From Oscillospiraceae bacterium (GTDB lineage: Bacteria > Bacillota > Clostridia > Oscillospirales > Ruminococcaceae), in NCBI GenBank assembly GCA_017415165.1, contig JAFQIY010000032.1:1-37986 (forward strand): DNA of 37,986 nucleotides, given 5' to 3'. Positions 23,507 to 31,664 of this stretch are shown piece by piece (position 1 is the first letter of the stretch; every line of letters begins with the position of its first letter). The notes beneath the pieces are model-generated. The model ran no database searches, had not been told where the DNA came from, and was given only the letters and a program-made list of their open reading frames with translations. The position numbers and the translations under genes are program-made.

Positions 23507-24970
23507 TTGAAAGCAATTAATGAAGTGATTACAGAAAAAACCGAACGCCCCGTGAAGGTTCTCCAGTTCGGAGAGGGAAATTTCCTCCGTGCGTTCGTGG
23601 ACTATATGATTGATATTATGAACGAGGAAACCGACTTCAACGGCAGCATCGTTCTTGTAAAGCCGATTGAATTCGGTACAATTGAACAGTTTGAAAAGCA
23701 GAACAACCTCTACACCGTTTACCTGAGAGGTCTTGAAGGCGGCAAGGAAACAATCAGAAAGAGAGTTGTCACAAGCGTAGACAAAACTGTTGCGGCTTAT
23801 GAGAATTACGATGAGTACGCTGCATACGCAAAGCTTGAAAGCCTTCGCTTCATTGTTTCAAACACAACGGAAGCGGGAATTGTGCTTAACCTTGATGACA
23901 GGCTTGAAATGAACCCGCCGTCAAGCTATCCTGCAAAGCTTACAAAGTTCCTTTATGAAAGATACACACATTTCAATGGCGACAAGAGCAAGGGTCTGGT
24001 AATGCTCCCTGTTGAGCTTATCGACAACAACGGCAAGGAGCTTGAAAAGTGCGTGAAGGCACTGGCTGAAAGCTGGAAGCTGAAAAGCGGATTTACGGAG
24101 TGGCTTGATGAAGCCTGCGTTTTCGCAAGCACACTGGTTGACAGAATTGTTACAGGCTACCCAAGAGATGAGGATACAAAAATATTTGAGGAATTCGGCT
24201 ACGAGGATAAGCTCATTGTTACAGGCGAGCCTTTCGCACTGTGGGTAATCGAGTCCGACAAGGATATCAGCGGTGAGCTTCCATTTGAAAAGGCAGGACT
24301 TCCTGTTATCTTCACCGATAACCACAAGCCTTACAAACAGCGTAAGGTTCGTATCCTGAACGGTGCACACACATCCTTCGTTCTTGCGTCTTACCTTGCA
24401 GGCAACGATTATGTGGGTCAGTCTATGGACGACGAAACAGTGTTCAGCTTTATGAAGGAAACAATCTTCGGAGAGGTTATCCCGACGCTTGACCTTCCCG
24501 AAAGCGAGCTTCTTGAATTTGCAGAAGCGGTTATCGACAGATTTAAAAATCCGTTTATCAAACATTCACTGCTGGCTATATCCCTTAACAGCGTTTCCAA
24601 GTGGAAAGCAAGATGTATGCCAAGCTTTACAGAATACATAAACAGAAAGGGTCAGCTTCCGAAGCATCTTACATTCTCACTTGCTTCACTGATTGCTTTC
24701 TACAACGGCAGCGAAATCCGAAACGGCGTGCTTATCGGTAACCGTGACGGCGCTGAATACGAAATCAAGGATGACAAATTTGTGCTTGATTTCTTCGCAG
24801 CAAACTCAAAGTTTCCTGCTGATGAGCTTGCTAAGGCAGTCCTTTCAAACACAGAATTCTGGGGCACAGACCTTACACAGTATGAAAATGCGCTCAAAAA
24901 TGTAAGTGCTTACATTACTGATATAAGAAGCCTTGGAATGAGAAAGGCACTTGAAAAGAATTTCGGATAA
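23507..24970 (+). CDS. uxaB: Tagaturonate reductase (altronate oxidoreductase)
   Basis: This 487-residue protein of the mannitol/altronate dehydrogenase family reduces D-tagaturonate to D-altronate with NADH. It has the N-terminal nucleotide-binding segment VLQFGEGNFLRAFVDYM, IVSNTTEAGI, and the catalytic-domain motif KVRILNGAHTSF. The start is TTG 23507 with GAGGG (23494-23498) 8 nt upstream. It opens a long plus-strand operon and is followed by uxaA after 12 nt. A perfect operator palindrome lies inside its last 70 bases (24901-24914). Confidence 0.95.
   Translation: MKAINEVITEKTERPVKVLQFGEGNFLRAFVDYMIDIMNEETDFNGSIVLVKPIEFGTIEQFEKQNNLYTVYLRGLEGGKETIRKRVVTSVDKTVAAYENYDEYAAYAKLESLRFIVSNTTEAGIVLNLDDRLEMNPPSSYPAKLTKFLYERYTHFNGDKSKGLVMLPVELIDNNGKELEKCVKALAESWKLKSGFTEWLDEACVFASTLVDRIVTGYPRDEDTKIFEEFGYEDKLIVTGEPFALWVIESDKDISGELPFEKAGLPVIFTDNHKPYKQRKVRILNGAHTSFVLASYLAGNDYVGQSMDDETVFSFMKETIFGEVIPTLDLPESELLEFAEAVIDRFKNPFIKHSLLAISLNSVSKWKARCMPSFTEYINRKGQLPKHLTFSLASLIAFYNGSEIRNGVLIGNRDGAEYEIKDDKFVLDFFAANSKFPADELAKAVLSNTEFWGTDLTQYENALKNVSAYITDIRSLGMRKALEKNFG
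24901..24914. promoter_or_regulatory. LacI-type operator 4 (inside 3' end of uxaB)
   Basis: TGTAAGTGCTTACA is a perfect palindrome and the best match to the other three sites. It lies in codons near the end of uxaB, 68 bp before the uxaA start. Confidence 0.7.
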
Positions 24971-24982
24971 GGAGTTCATAAC

Positions 24983-26473
24983 GTGGAAATTATCAGGATA
25001 AACGACAACGACAATGTTGCGGTTGCGGTTAAGGCGATAAAAAAGGGTACTATAGTAACCGCAGGCGGCAAGAAAATTGAAGTGCTTCAGCGTATTCCCG
25101 CAGGACACAAAATTGCAATTGAGCCTATCAAGGACGCAGCACCCGTTGTAAAGTACGGTTATCCGATAGGCAACGCCACAGCAGATATCCAGCCCGGCGA
25201 GTGGGTACATACACACAACCTCAAAACCGCACTTTCGGGTCTGGTTGATTACAATTACGAGCCTTCCAAGCACCGCAGAAAGCCTCCTGTTGAGGATATA
25301 GCACCTCTCCAGTACAACGGTTTTCTCCGTCCCGACGGAAGTGTCGGCACAAGAAACGAAATCTGGATTGTACCGACAGTCGGCTGCGTAAACGGAATTG
25401 CGGGTGCACTTGAAAAGAAGGCGGCACATCTTGTAAGCGGCTCAATCGAAGCAATTGCTTCTTTCACACATCCTTACGGCTGTTCACAGCTTGGTGAGGA
25501 CCAGGAAAACACAAGAAAAATTCTTTCCGATATCGTTAACCATCCGAATGCAGGCGGCGTGCTTGTACTTGGACTGGGATGCGAGAATACGGGAATTGAA
25601 ATCCTCAAGGAATACATCGGCGAGTACGATGAAAGACGTGTCAAGTTCCTGAAATGTCAGGACTTTGAGGACGAAATTGAGGAGGGTATGAAGCTTCTGA
25701 CGGAGCTTGCTGAATACGCAGGAAGCTTTGAAAGAACAAAGGTCAATGCAGGTAAGCTTGTTGTGGGTCTTAAATGCGGCGGCTCGGACGGCTTCTCGGG
25801 AATTACGGCAAATCCGCTGGTGGGAAGATTTTCCGACCTGCTGGTTGAACAGGGCGGCACAACAATCCTTACGGAAGTACCCGAAATGTTCGGTGCTGAA
25901 ACAATCCTGATGAACAGGGCAAAGGATGAGCAGACGTTTGACAAGACCGTTGACCTCATCAATAACTTCAAATGCTACTACGAAGCGGCTGGTCAGCCGA
26001 TTTACGAAAATCCGTCCCCTGGAAACAAGGACGGCGGCATTTCCACACTTGAGGATAAATCCCTTGGCTGTACACAGAAATCGGGTACAAGCGAGGTAAA
26101 GGGTGTTCTTGAGTACGGCGAAAGGGTTACCGAAAGCGGACTTAATCTTCTCTCCGCACCGGGCAACGACCTTGTAGCTTCAACTGCCCTTGCGGCTTCG
26201 GGTGCACAGATTATCCTGTTCACAACTGGCAGAGGCACACCGTTTGCTTCACCTGTTCCTACAATCAAGATTTCAAGCAATACGCCGCTTGCTGACAAGA
26301 AATCCAACTGGATTGACTTCAACGCAGGTCCTATTGCAGAGGATAAAACCATTGACGACCTTGCGGGACTTCTTCTTACATACGTTCTTGAAGTTGCTTC
26401 GGGACGTAAGGTAAAAAGTGAAATCTACGGCTATCGTGATATGGCAATTTTCAAAAAAGGAGTAACATTATAA
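24983..26473 (+). CDS. uxaA: Altronate dehydratase
   Basis: This 496-residue protein is full length for UxaA. It has an N-terminal SAF-type domain (about 1-95) and the large catalytic part containing GFLRPDGSVGTRNEIWIVPT, HPYGCSQLGED, VLGLGCENTG, GLKCGGSDGFSGITANP and CTQKSGTSEV. It dehydrates D-altronate to 2-keto-3-deoxygluconate, needing Fe2+ or a similar metal. GTG 24983 has TAAGGAG 8 nt upstream. Its TAA overlaps the ATG of the next gene by one base, which implies translational coupling. Confidence 0.96.
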   Translation: MEIIRINDNDNVAVAVKAIKKGTIVTAGGKKIEVLQRIPAGHKIAIEPIKDAAPVVKYGYPIGNATADIQPGEWVHTHNLKTALSGLVDYNYEPSKHRRKPPVEDIAPLQYNGFLRPDGSVGTRNEIWIVPTVGCVNGIAGALEKKAAHLVSGSIEAIASFTHPYGCSQLGEDQENTRKILSDIVNHPNAGGVLVLGLGCENTGIEILKEYIGEYDERRVKFLKCQDFEDEIEEGMKLLTELAEYAGSFERTKVNAGKLVVGLKCGGSDGFSGITANPLVGRFSDLLVEQGGTTILTEVPEMFGAETILMNRAKDEQTFDKTVDLINNFKCYYEAAGQPIYENPSPGNKDGGISTLEDKSLGCTQKSGTSEVKGVLEYGERVTESGLNLLSAPGNDLVASTALAASGAQIILFTTGRGTPFASPVPTIKISSNTPLADKKSNWIDFNAGPIAEDKTIDDLAGLLLTYVLEVASGRKVKSEIYGYRDMAIFKKGVTL

Positions 26474-27432
26474 TGAATTCGGTTATCGAAGAAATTTCTA
26501 AAATAGGTATAGTACCTGTTATCGCTCTTGACGATGCAAAGGACGCTGAACCGCTTGCAAAGGCACTTTGTGAAGGCGGACTTCCCTGCGCAGAGGTTAC
26601 TTTCAGAACAGCTGCTGCTGAGGACAGCATCAGAATTATGGCTGAAAAGTTCCCTGAAATGCTTGTTGGTGCAGGAACAGTCCTCACAACAGAGCAGGTT
26701 GACAGAGCAGTAAACGCAGGTGCAAAGTTCATCGTAAGCCCGGGACTTAACCCAAAGGTTGTGGCTTACTGCACATCAAAGAATATTCCGATTGTTCCCG
26801 GCTGTGCAAACCCAAGCGATATCGAACAGGCTCTTGAGCTTGGTCTTGAAGTTGTAAAGTTCTTCCCTGCAGAAGCGGCAGGCGGACTGAATATGATAAA
26901 GGCAATGAGCGCACCTTACACATCCGTTAAGTTTATGCCTACAGGCGGCATAAACGCAAACAACCTCATTGATTACCTCAACTTCGGTAAAATCGTTGCT
27001 TGCGGCGGCTCCTGGATGGTAAGCAAGGATATGGTTTCCGCAGGTGAGTTCGACAAGATTGCTAAGCTTACAAACGAAGCTGTAACAAAGATGCTCGGCT
27101 TTGAACTCAGACACATCGGCATCAACGAAAGCGATGAAGCCTCCGCAGACAAGACAGCTGATATGTTTAACATCTTCGGCTTCGACAAGAAGGTCGGCAA
27201 CAGCTCAATCTTCGCAGGCTCTGCAATTGAAGTAATGAAAGCTCCTTACCTCGGTAAGAACGGTCACATAGCAATCGGTACAAACTACATCGAACGTGCT
27301 GTATATCACCTCGAAAAGCGCGGCGTTGAGTTTGACAAGGAAACTGAAAAGCGTGACGCAAAGGGAAATCTCAAGGCTATCTACATAAAGGGTGAGTTCG
27401 GCGGCTTCGCTGTTCACCTTGTTCAGAAATAA
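26473..27432 (+). CDS. kdgA: KDPG aldolase fused to a VOC (glyoxalase-like) domain
   Basis: This 319-residue protein has a complete 2-keto-3-deoxy-6-phosphogluconate/KHG aldolase at residues 1-205, with Glu41 and Arg45 in AEVTFRT, Lys129 (Schiff base) in VVKFFPAEAAGG and the phosphate-binding PTGGIN. A second domain from about 212 to the end (FELRHIGINESD, SAIEVMKAP, HIAIGTNYIERAVYHLEKRG, GFAVHLVQK) looks like a VOC-fold domain. The normal enzyme is about 210 residues, so this is a fusion. It splits KDPG into pyruvate and glyceraldehyde-3-phosphate. The role of the VOC part is unknown. It overlaps uxaA by one base and precedes kdgK. Confidence 0.92.
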   Translation: MNSVIEEISKIGIVPVIALDDAKDAEPLAKALCEGGLPCAEVTFRTAAAEDSIRIMAEKFPEMLVGAGTVLTTEQVDRAVNAGAKFIVSPGLNPKVVAYCTSKNIPIVPGCANPSDIEQALELGLEVVKFFPAEAAGGLNMIKAMSAPYTSVKFMPTGGINANNLIDYLNFGKIVACGGSWMVSKDMVSAGEFDKIAKLTNEAVTKMLGFELRHIGINESDEASADKTADMFNIFGFDKKVGNSSIFAGSAIEVMKAPYLGKNGHIAIGTNYIERAVYHLEKRGVEFDKETEKRDAKGNLKAIYIKGEFGGFAVHLVQK

Positions 27433-27448
27433 GAAAGGGTTGATTGAA

Positions 27449-28474
27449 ATGTCCAGAAAGGTTGTAACCTTCGGCGAACTTATGCTCAGACTTGCTCCTG
27501 AGGGATATTACAGATTTGTTCAGGCAGAAAAGTTCGGTGCAACATACGGCGGCGGTGAAGCAAACGTTGCTGTATCCCTCGCAAACTACGGCTACGATGC
27601 AAAGTTCGTAACAAAGCTTCCTAAGCACGAAATCGGTCAGGCAGCTGTAAATTCTCTCAGAAAATACGGCGTTGACACATCATATATCGCACGCGGCGGC
27701 GACAGAGTCGGTATCTACTTCCTTGAAAAGGGTGCTTCACAGCGTCCTTCAAAGGTTATCTACGACAGAGCAGGTTCTTCCATCTACACAGCTTCCGCTT
27801 CCGACTTCAACTGGGACGAAATTTTTGACGGCGCTGAATGGTTTCACTTCACGGGTATCACTCCTGCGCTGAATGATGACGTTGCTGCAATCTGCCTTGA
27901 AGCTTGCAAGGCTGCAAAGGCAAAGGGCGTAATGATAAGCTGTGACCTCAACTACCGCAACAAGCTCTGGTCCAAGGAAAAGGCAGGACAGGTAATGGGT
28001 GAGCTTTGCAAGTATGTTGACGTTTGTATTGCAAACGAGGAAGACGCAGGCGACGTATTCGGCATCAAGTCCGAGGGTACTGACGTTTACGCAGGTGAGG
28101 TAAACCACGAGGGTTACAAGTCTGTTGCAAAGCAGCTTGCTGACCGCTTCGGCTTCAAGAAGGTTGCAATCACACTCCGTACATCAATTTCCGCTAACGA
28201 CAACAAGTGGGCGGCAATGCTCTACGACGGAAACGACTACTACTTCAGCAAGAGCTACCTTATGCACATCGTTGACCGTGTAGGCGGCGGCGACAGCTTC
28301 GGCGGCGGACTCATTTACGCTTGCCTTGAAGGTATGGAACCACAGCAGATTATCGAATTTGCAGTTGCTGCAAGCTGTCTCAAGCACAGCATTGAAGGTG
28401 ACTTCAATATGGTTTCCGTTGACGAAGTAAAGAAGCTTGCAGGCGGCGACGCTTCGGGCAGAGTACAGAGATAA
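27449..28474 (+). CDS. kdgK: 2-Keto-3-deoxygluconate kinase
   Basis: This 341-residue PfkB/ribokinase-family sugar kinase has the N-terminal substrate loop (FGELMLRLAPEG, then YGGGEANVAVSLANYG). The C-terminal PfkB signature with the catalytic Asp is DRVGGGDSFGGGL at about 276-288. It phosphorylates KDG at C6 for the aldolase encoded just upstream. ATG 27449 follows AAGAAAGGG; a longer frame from 27392 runs back into kdgA and lacks a ribosome site. It is 16 nt after the aldolase gene. Confidence 0.93.
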   Translation: MSRKVVTFGELMLRLAPEGYYRFVQAEKFGATYGGGEANVAVSLANYGYDAKFVTKLPKHEIGQAAVNSLRKYGVDTSYIARGGDRVGIYFLEKGASQRPSKVIYDRAGSSIYTASASDFNWDEIFDGAEWFHFTGITPALNDDVAAICLEACKAAKAKGVMISCDLNYRNKLWSKEKAGQVMGELCKYVDVCIANEEDAGDVFGIKSEGTDVYAGEVNHEGYKSVAKQLADRFGFKKVAITLRTSISANDNKWAAMLYDGNDYYFSKSYLMHIVDRVGGGDSFGGGLIYACLEGMEPQQIIEFAVAASCLKHSIEGDFNMVSVDEVKKLAGGDASGRVQR

Positions 28475-28501
28475 GGTTTTAGGTTAAGGAGAAGATTTGA
28501 A

Positions 28502-29347
28502 ATGGCAATGGAACTCAGAACAGCAGCGTCCCCTAAGGACGTAAAGCACTACGATACAACAAGACTCCGTGAGGAGTTTCTCATCAGCGACCTTTTCAAG
28601 GTTAACGAAATAAAGACAGTTTACAGTCACATCGACAGAATTATTGTCGGCTCAGCAGTTCCCTCAGGTAAGGCACTCGTTCTTACAGCAGGTGAAGAAA
28701 TCCGTGCAGAATACTTCCTCCAGAGAAGAGAAATGGGCGTAATCAACATCGGCGGCAAGGGTAAGATTACAATTGACGGAACGGTTTACGAGCTTGGCTA
28801 TAAGGACGGCATCTACATCGGTATGGGTGCAAAGGACATCACTTTTGAAAGCGACAACGCAGACGAGCCTGCAAAGTTCTACTTCAACAGTGCTCCTGCT
28901 CACAAGACTTACCCGACCGTACTTATTACACCTGATTCTATCAAGCCTGAGAACAAGGTTGAGCTTGGCTCACTTGAAGAATCCAACCACAGAGTTATCA
29001 ACAAGTACATTCTTCCTGGACAGGTTGAAAGCTGTCAGCTGGTGATGGGTATGACTTCCCTTAAACCAGGCAGCGTTTGGAACACAATGCCTTGCCACAC
29101 ACACGACAGAAGAATGGAGGTTTACCTCTACTTCGAGCTTACAGACGATTCGGTGGTATTCCACTATATGGGCGAGCCGACTGAAACACGTCACATCGTT
29201 ATGAGAAACGAAGAAGCGGTTATTTCACCAAGCTGGTCAATCCACAGCGCTTCAGGTACAAGAGCGTACACATTTATCTGGGGTATGGTTGGTGAAAATC
29301 AGGCATTCGACGATATGGACCCTGTTGCAATGCAGGATTTGAAGTAA
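28502..29347 (+). CDS. kduI: 5-Keto-4-deoxyuronate isomerase
   Basis: This 281-residue cupin is full length for KduI and has the zinc ligands His199, His201 and Glu206 in CHTHDRRMEVY and His248 in SIHSASG. It isomerises 5-keto-4-deoxyuronate, formed from the unsaturated end of pectin-lyase products, to 3-deoxy-D-glycero-2,5-hexodiulosonate. AAGGAG precedes ATG 28502. It is followed by kduD, the next enzyme of the pathway. Confidence 0.96.
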   Translation: MAMELRTAASPKDVKHYDTTRLREEFLISDLFKVNEIKTVYSHIDRIIVGSAVPSGKALVLTAGEEIRAEYFLQRREMGVINIGGKGKITIDGTVYELGYKDGIYIGMGAKDITFESDNADEPAKFYFNSAPAHKTYPTVLITPDSIKPENKVELGSLEESNHRVINKYILPGQVESCQLVMGMTSLKPGSVWNTMPCHTHDRRMEVYLYFELTDDSVVFHYMGEPTETRHIVMRNEEAVISPSWSIHSASGTRAYTFIWGMVGENQAFDDMDPVAMQDLK

Positions 29348-29368
29348 TAAAAAAGGAGACTGAAAGAA

Positions 29369-30169
29369 ATGAATTTTGCTGAACAGTTTTCATTAAGCGG
29401 CAAGGTTGCTCTCGTAACAGGTGCTTCTTACGGAATAGGTTTTGCAATTGCTGAGGCAATGGCTTCCGCAGGTGCAACAATCGTATTCAACGACATCAGG
29501 CAGGAGCTTGTTGACAAGGGTCTTGAAGCTTACAAGGCAAAGGGTATTGACGCAAAGGGTTACGTTTGCGACGTAACAAACGAAGAACAGGTAAACGAGC
29601 TGATTGCAGAAATTGAAAAGGAAGTCGGCGTAATCGACATTCTTGTAAACAACGCAGGCATTATCAAGAGAATTCCGATGTGCGAAATGTCCGCAGCTGA
29701 ATTCAGACAGGTAATTGACGTTGACCTGAACGCTCCGTTTATTATGGCAAAGGCTGTAATTCCTTCTATGATTAAAAAGGGACACGGCAAGATTATCAAC
29801 ATCTGCTCAATGATGTCTGAGCTTGGACGTGAAACGGTTTCCGCTTACGCCGCTGCAAAGGGCGGACTCAAGATGCTCACAAAGAATATTGCTTCCGAAT
29901 ACGGAAAGTACAATATCCAGTGCAACGGTATCGGTCCGGGTTACATTGCAACACCACAGACCGCACCGCTGAGAGAAACTCAGGCAGATGGTTCAAGACA
30001 TCCGTTTGACAGCTTCATTATTGCAAAGACACCTGCTGAAAGATGGGGTGACCCTGAAGACCTCGGAGGCCCTGCAGTATTTCTTGCTTCCGACGCTTCA
30101 AACTTTGTAAACGGACATATTCTTTACGTTGACGGCGGTATTCTCGCTTACATCGGTAAGCAGCCGTAA
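29369..30169 (+). CDS. kduD: 2-Dehydro-3-deoxy-D-gluconate 5-dehydrogenase (SDR family)
   Basis: This 266-residue classical short-chain dehydrogenase has TGASYGIG at 17-24, NNAG at 94-97 and the catalytic Ser147, Tyr160 and Lys164. It reduces 2,5-diketo-3-deoxygluconate to KDG, joining the unsaturated-uronate branch to kdgK and kdgA. AAAAGGAG precedes ATG 29369, 21 nt after kduI. The specific assignment rests on its place next to kduI as well as on the sequence; a gluconate-5-dehydrogenase-like activity is the alternative. Confidence 0.92.
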   Translation: MNFAEQFSLSGKVALVTGASYGIGFAIAEAMASAGATIVFNDIRQELVDKGLEAYKAKGIDAKGYVCDVTNEEQVNELIAEIEKEVGVIDILVNNAGIIKRIPMCEMSAAEFRQVIDVDLNAPFIMAKAVIPSMIKKGHGKIINICSMMSELGRETVSAYAAAKGGLKMLTKNIASEYGKYNIQCNGIGPGYIATPQTAPLRETQADGSRHPFDSFIIAKTPAERWGDPEDLGGPAVFLASDASNFVNGHILYVDGGILAYIGKQP

Positions 30170-30182
30170 AAAATCGTATCTG

Positions 30183-30202
30183 ATACAGTCGGAGAGCTGT
30201 AT
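30183..30202 (+). promoter_or_regulatory. Weak intercistronic hairpin before the binding-protein gene
   Basis: ATACAG and CTGTAT can pair around an 8-nt loop, followed by an A/T-rich stretch with five T. It could be a partial attenuator or an RNA-processing site between the enzyme and transporter genes. Confidence 0.3.
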
Positions 30203-30236
30203 ACAATATATTTTTATTAATAAAGGAGAAATTTTT

Positions 30237-31571
30237 ATGCGAATGATGAAAAAGGTACTTGCAGGTATTATGGGCGTTGCAATGCTCGCTTCTATGACAG
30301 CTTGCAGTAAGGAAGCAGAAAACACAACAGGCGGCGATGCAGCTGAAACAGTTGCACCTGCAAGCGACGGCCCTGTAACTCTCAAGTTCTCTTGGTGGGG
30401 CGGCGACTCAAGACACGAAGCTACACAGAAGGCTGTTGAAGCTTTTATGGCTAAGTATAACAACATCACAGTTGAAACAAACTTCGGTGCTTGGAGCGGC
30501 TGGGAAGACTCAATGTCTACAGCATTCTATGCAGGCACAGCTCCTGACGTAAATCAGGTTAACTGGAACTGGATTTCCAACTACTCTGCTGACGGCAGCA
30601 TCTTCCTTGATATGAACAAGGTTTCAAACACATTCGACCTTACACAGTATGACAAGTCTGCACTTGACCAGTGTACAGTTGCAGGTGAGCTTCAGGCTAT
30701 CCCTGTTTCTATGACAGGACGTATCTTCTACTGGAACGAGTCCACATTTGAAAAGGCTGGCATCTCCACACCTAAGACACTTGAAGAGCTCTACGCTGCA
30801 GGCGAAACCTTCAAAACAGTTCTCGGTGATGACTACTACCCGCTCGCACTGGGCGAATACGACAGAGCTATCCTCTGCGTTTACTACCTTGAATCCGTAT
30901 ACGGCAAGGCTTGGGTAACAGACGGCAAGCTCAACTACACAGCTGAAGAAATCGCTACAGGTCTCCAGTTCATCGAAGACCTCGAAGCTAAGCACGTTAT
31001 CCCAACAGTTGCTACAATCCTCGGCGACGGTGCTGAATCCCTCGATAAGAACCCTAAGTGGATGGAAGGCAAGTATGCCGGTATCTTCGAATGGGATTCC
31101 TCCGCAACAAAGTTCGGCGGCGCTCTTAACGAAGGTCAGAGCTTTATCGTTGGTGACTATATGAAGGATATGGGCGAATATCAGGGCGGCTTCTCCAAGG
31201 TTTCCCTCGCATTTGCTATCACAGAAAATACAAAGCACCCAACAGAAGCTGCTATGCTTATGCAGTACCTCCTCAATGACCCTGAAGGTTCCGCAATTAT
31301 GGCTTCCGAACGTGGTATCCCACTCAGCAAGGCTGCTAACGCTACCTGTAAGGAAAAGGGTCTCCTCAACGAAATGGTTGCAGAGGCTAACGGCAAGGTA
31401 CTTGCTTGGGTAGACTTCCCACTTGATACACAGTTCGAAAACTCCAAGCTCAAGGGTGCTCCTGATGGCGTTTACTACGACGTATTCGGCGGCCTCAGCT
31501 ACGATGAATACACAGTTGAAGACGCAGCTAAGGTTCTCGTAGACGGCGTTACAGCAGTTCTCGAAGGCTAA
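30237..31571 (+). CDS. ABC transporter sugar-binding lipoprotein (CUT1 type)
   Basis: This 444-residue extracellular binding protein of family 1 has a lipoprotein signal (MMKKVLAGIMGVAMLASMTAC), with a lipobox ending at Cys22. The mature domain contains LKFSWWGGDSRHEATQKAVE, GTAPDVNQVNWNWI and GVYYDVFGGLSYDEYT. It captures the oligo-uronide for the permease pair at 32771 and 33701; the ligand is inferred from context. AAAGGAG lies 6 nt before ATG 30237; the longer frame from 30129 is not supported. A G/C-rich hairpin follows the gene and may protect its mRNA so that the binding protein is made in excess. Confidence 0.93.
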   Translation: MRMMKKVLAGIMGVAMLASMTACSKEAENTTGGDAAETVAPASDGPVTLKFSWWGGDSRHEATQKAVEAFMAKYNNITVETNFGAWSGWEDSMSTAFYAGTAPDVNQVNWNWISNYSADGSIFLDMNKVSNTFDLTQYDKSALDQCTVAGELQAIPVSMTGRIFYWNESTFEKAGISTPKTLEELYAAGETFKTVLGDDYYPLALGEYDRAILCVYYLESVYGKAWVTDGKLNYTAEEIATGLQFIEDLEAKHVIPTVATILGDGAESLDKNPKWMEGKYAGIFEWDSSATKFGGALNEGQSFIVGDYMKDMGEYQGGFSKVSLAFAITENTKHPTEAAMLMQYLLNDPEGSAIMASERGIPLSKAANATCKEKGLLNEMVAEANGKVLAWVDFPLDTQFENSKLKGAPDGVYYDVFGGLSYDEYTVEDAAKVLVDGVTAVLEG

Positions 31572-31606
31572 TTGACAGCCCCTTTCATCTCTTCTCATTA
31601 TTAATA

Positions 31607-31651
31607 CCGACAGGCTCACCGTCCCCTCAGGGGCGGTGAGGGCAATGTCGG
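31607..31651 (+). promoter_or_regulatory. Strong intercistronic hairpin without T run
   Basis: CTCACCG/CGGTGAG with inner CCCC/GGGG and outer CCGACA/TGTCGG gives a long G/C-rich stem. No T run follows and GH105 starts 13 nt later, so partial termination or 3' protection of the binding-protein message is more likely than full termination. Confidence 0.7.
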
Positions 31652-31664
31652 ACAGGAGTTAAGT

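Noticed and set aside
30129-30236. A longer N-terminus for the ABC binding protein.
   Set aside because: It overlaps the end of kduD and would bury the lipoprotein signal; ATG 30237 has AAAGGAG.
30624-31619. A 331-residue minus-strand open frame.
   Set aside because: It is the shadow of the ABC binding-protein gene, with Cys/Val-rich composition and no family likeness.
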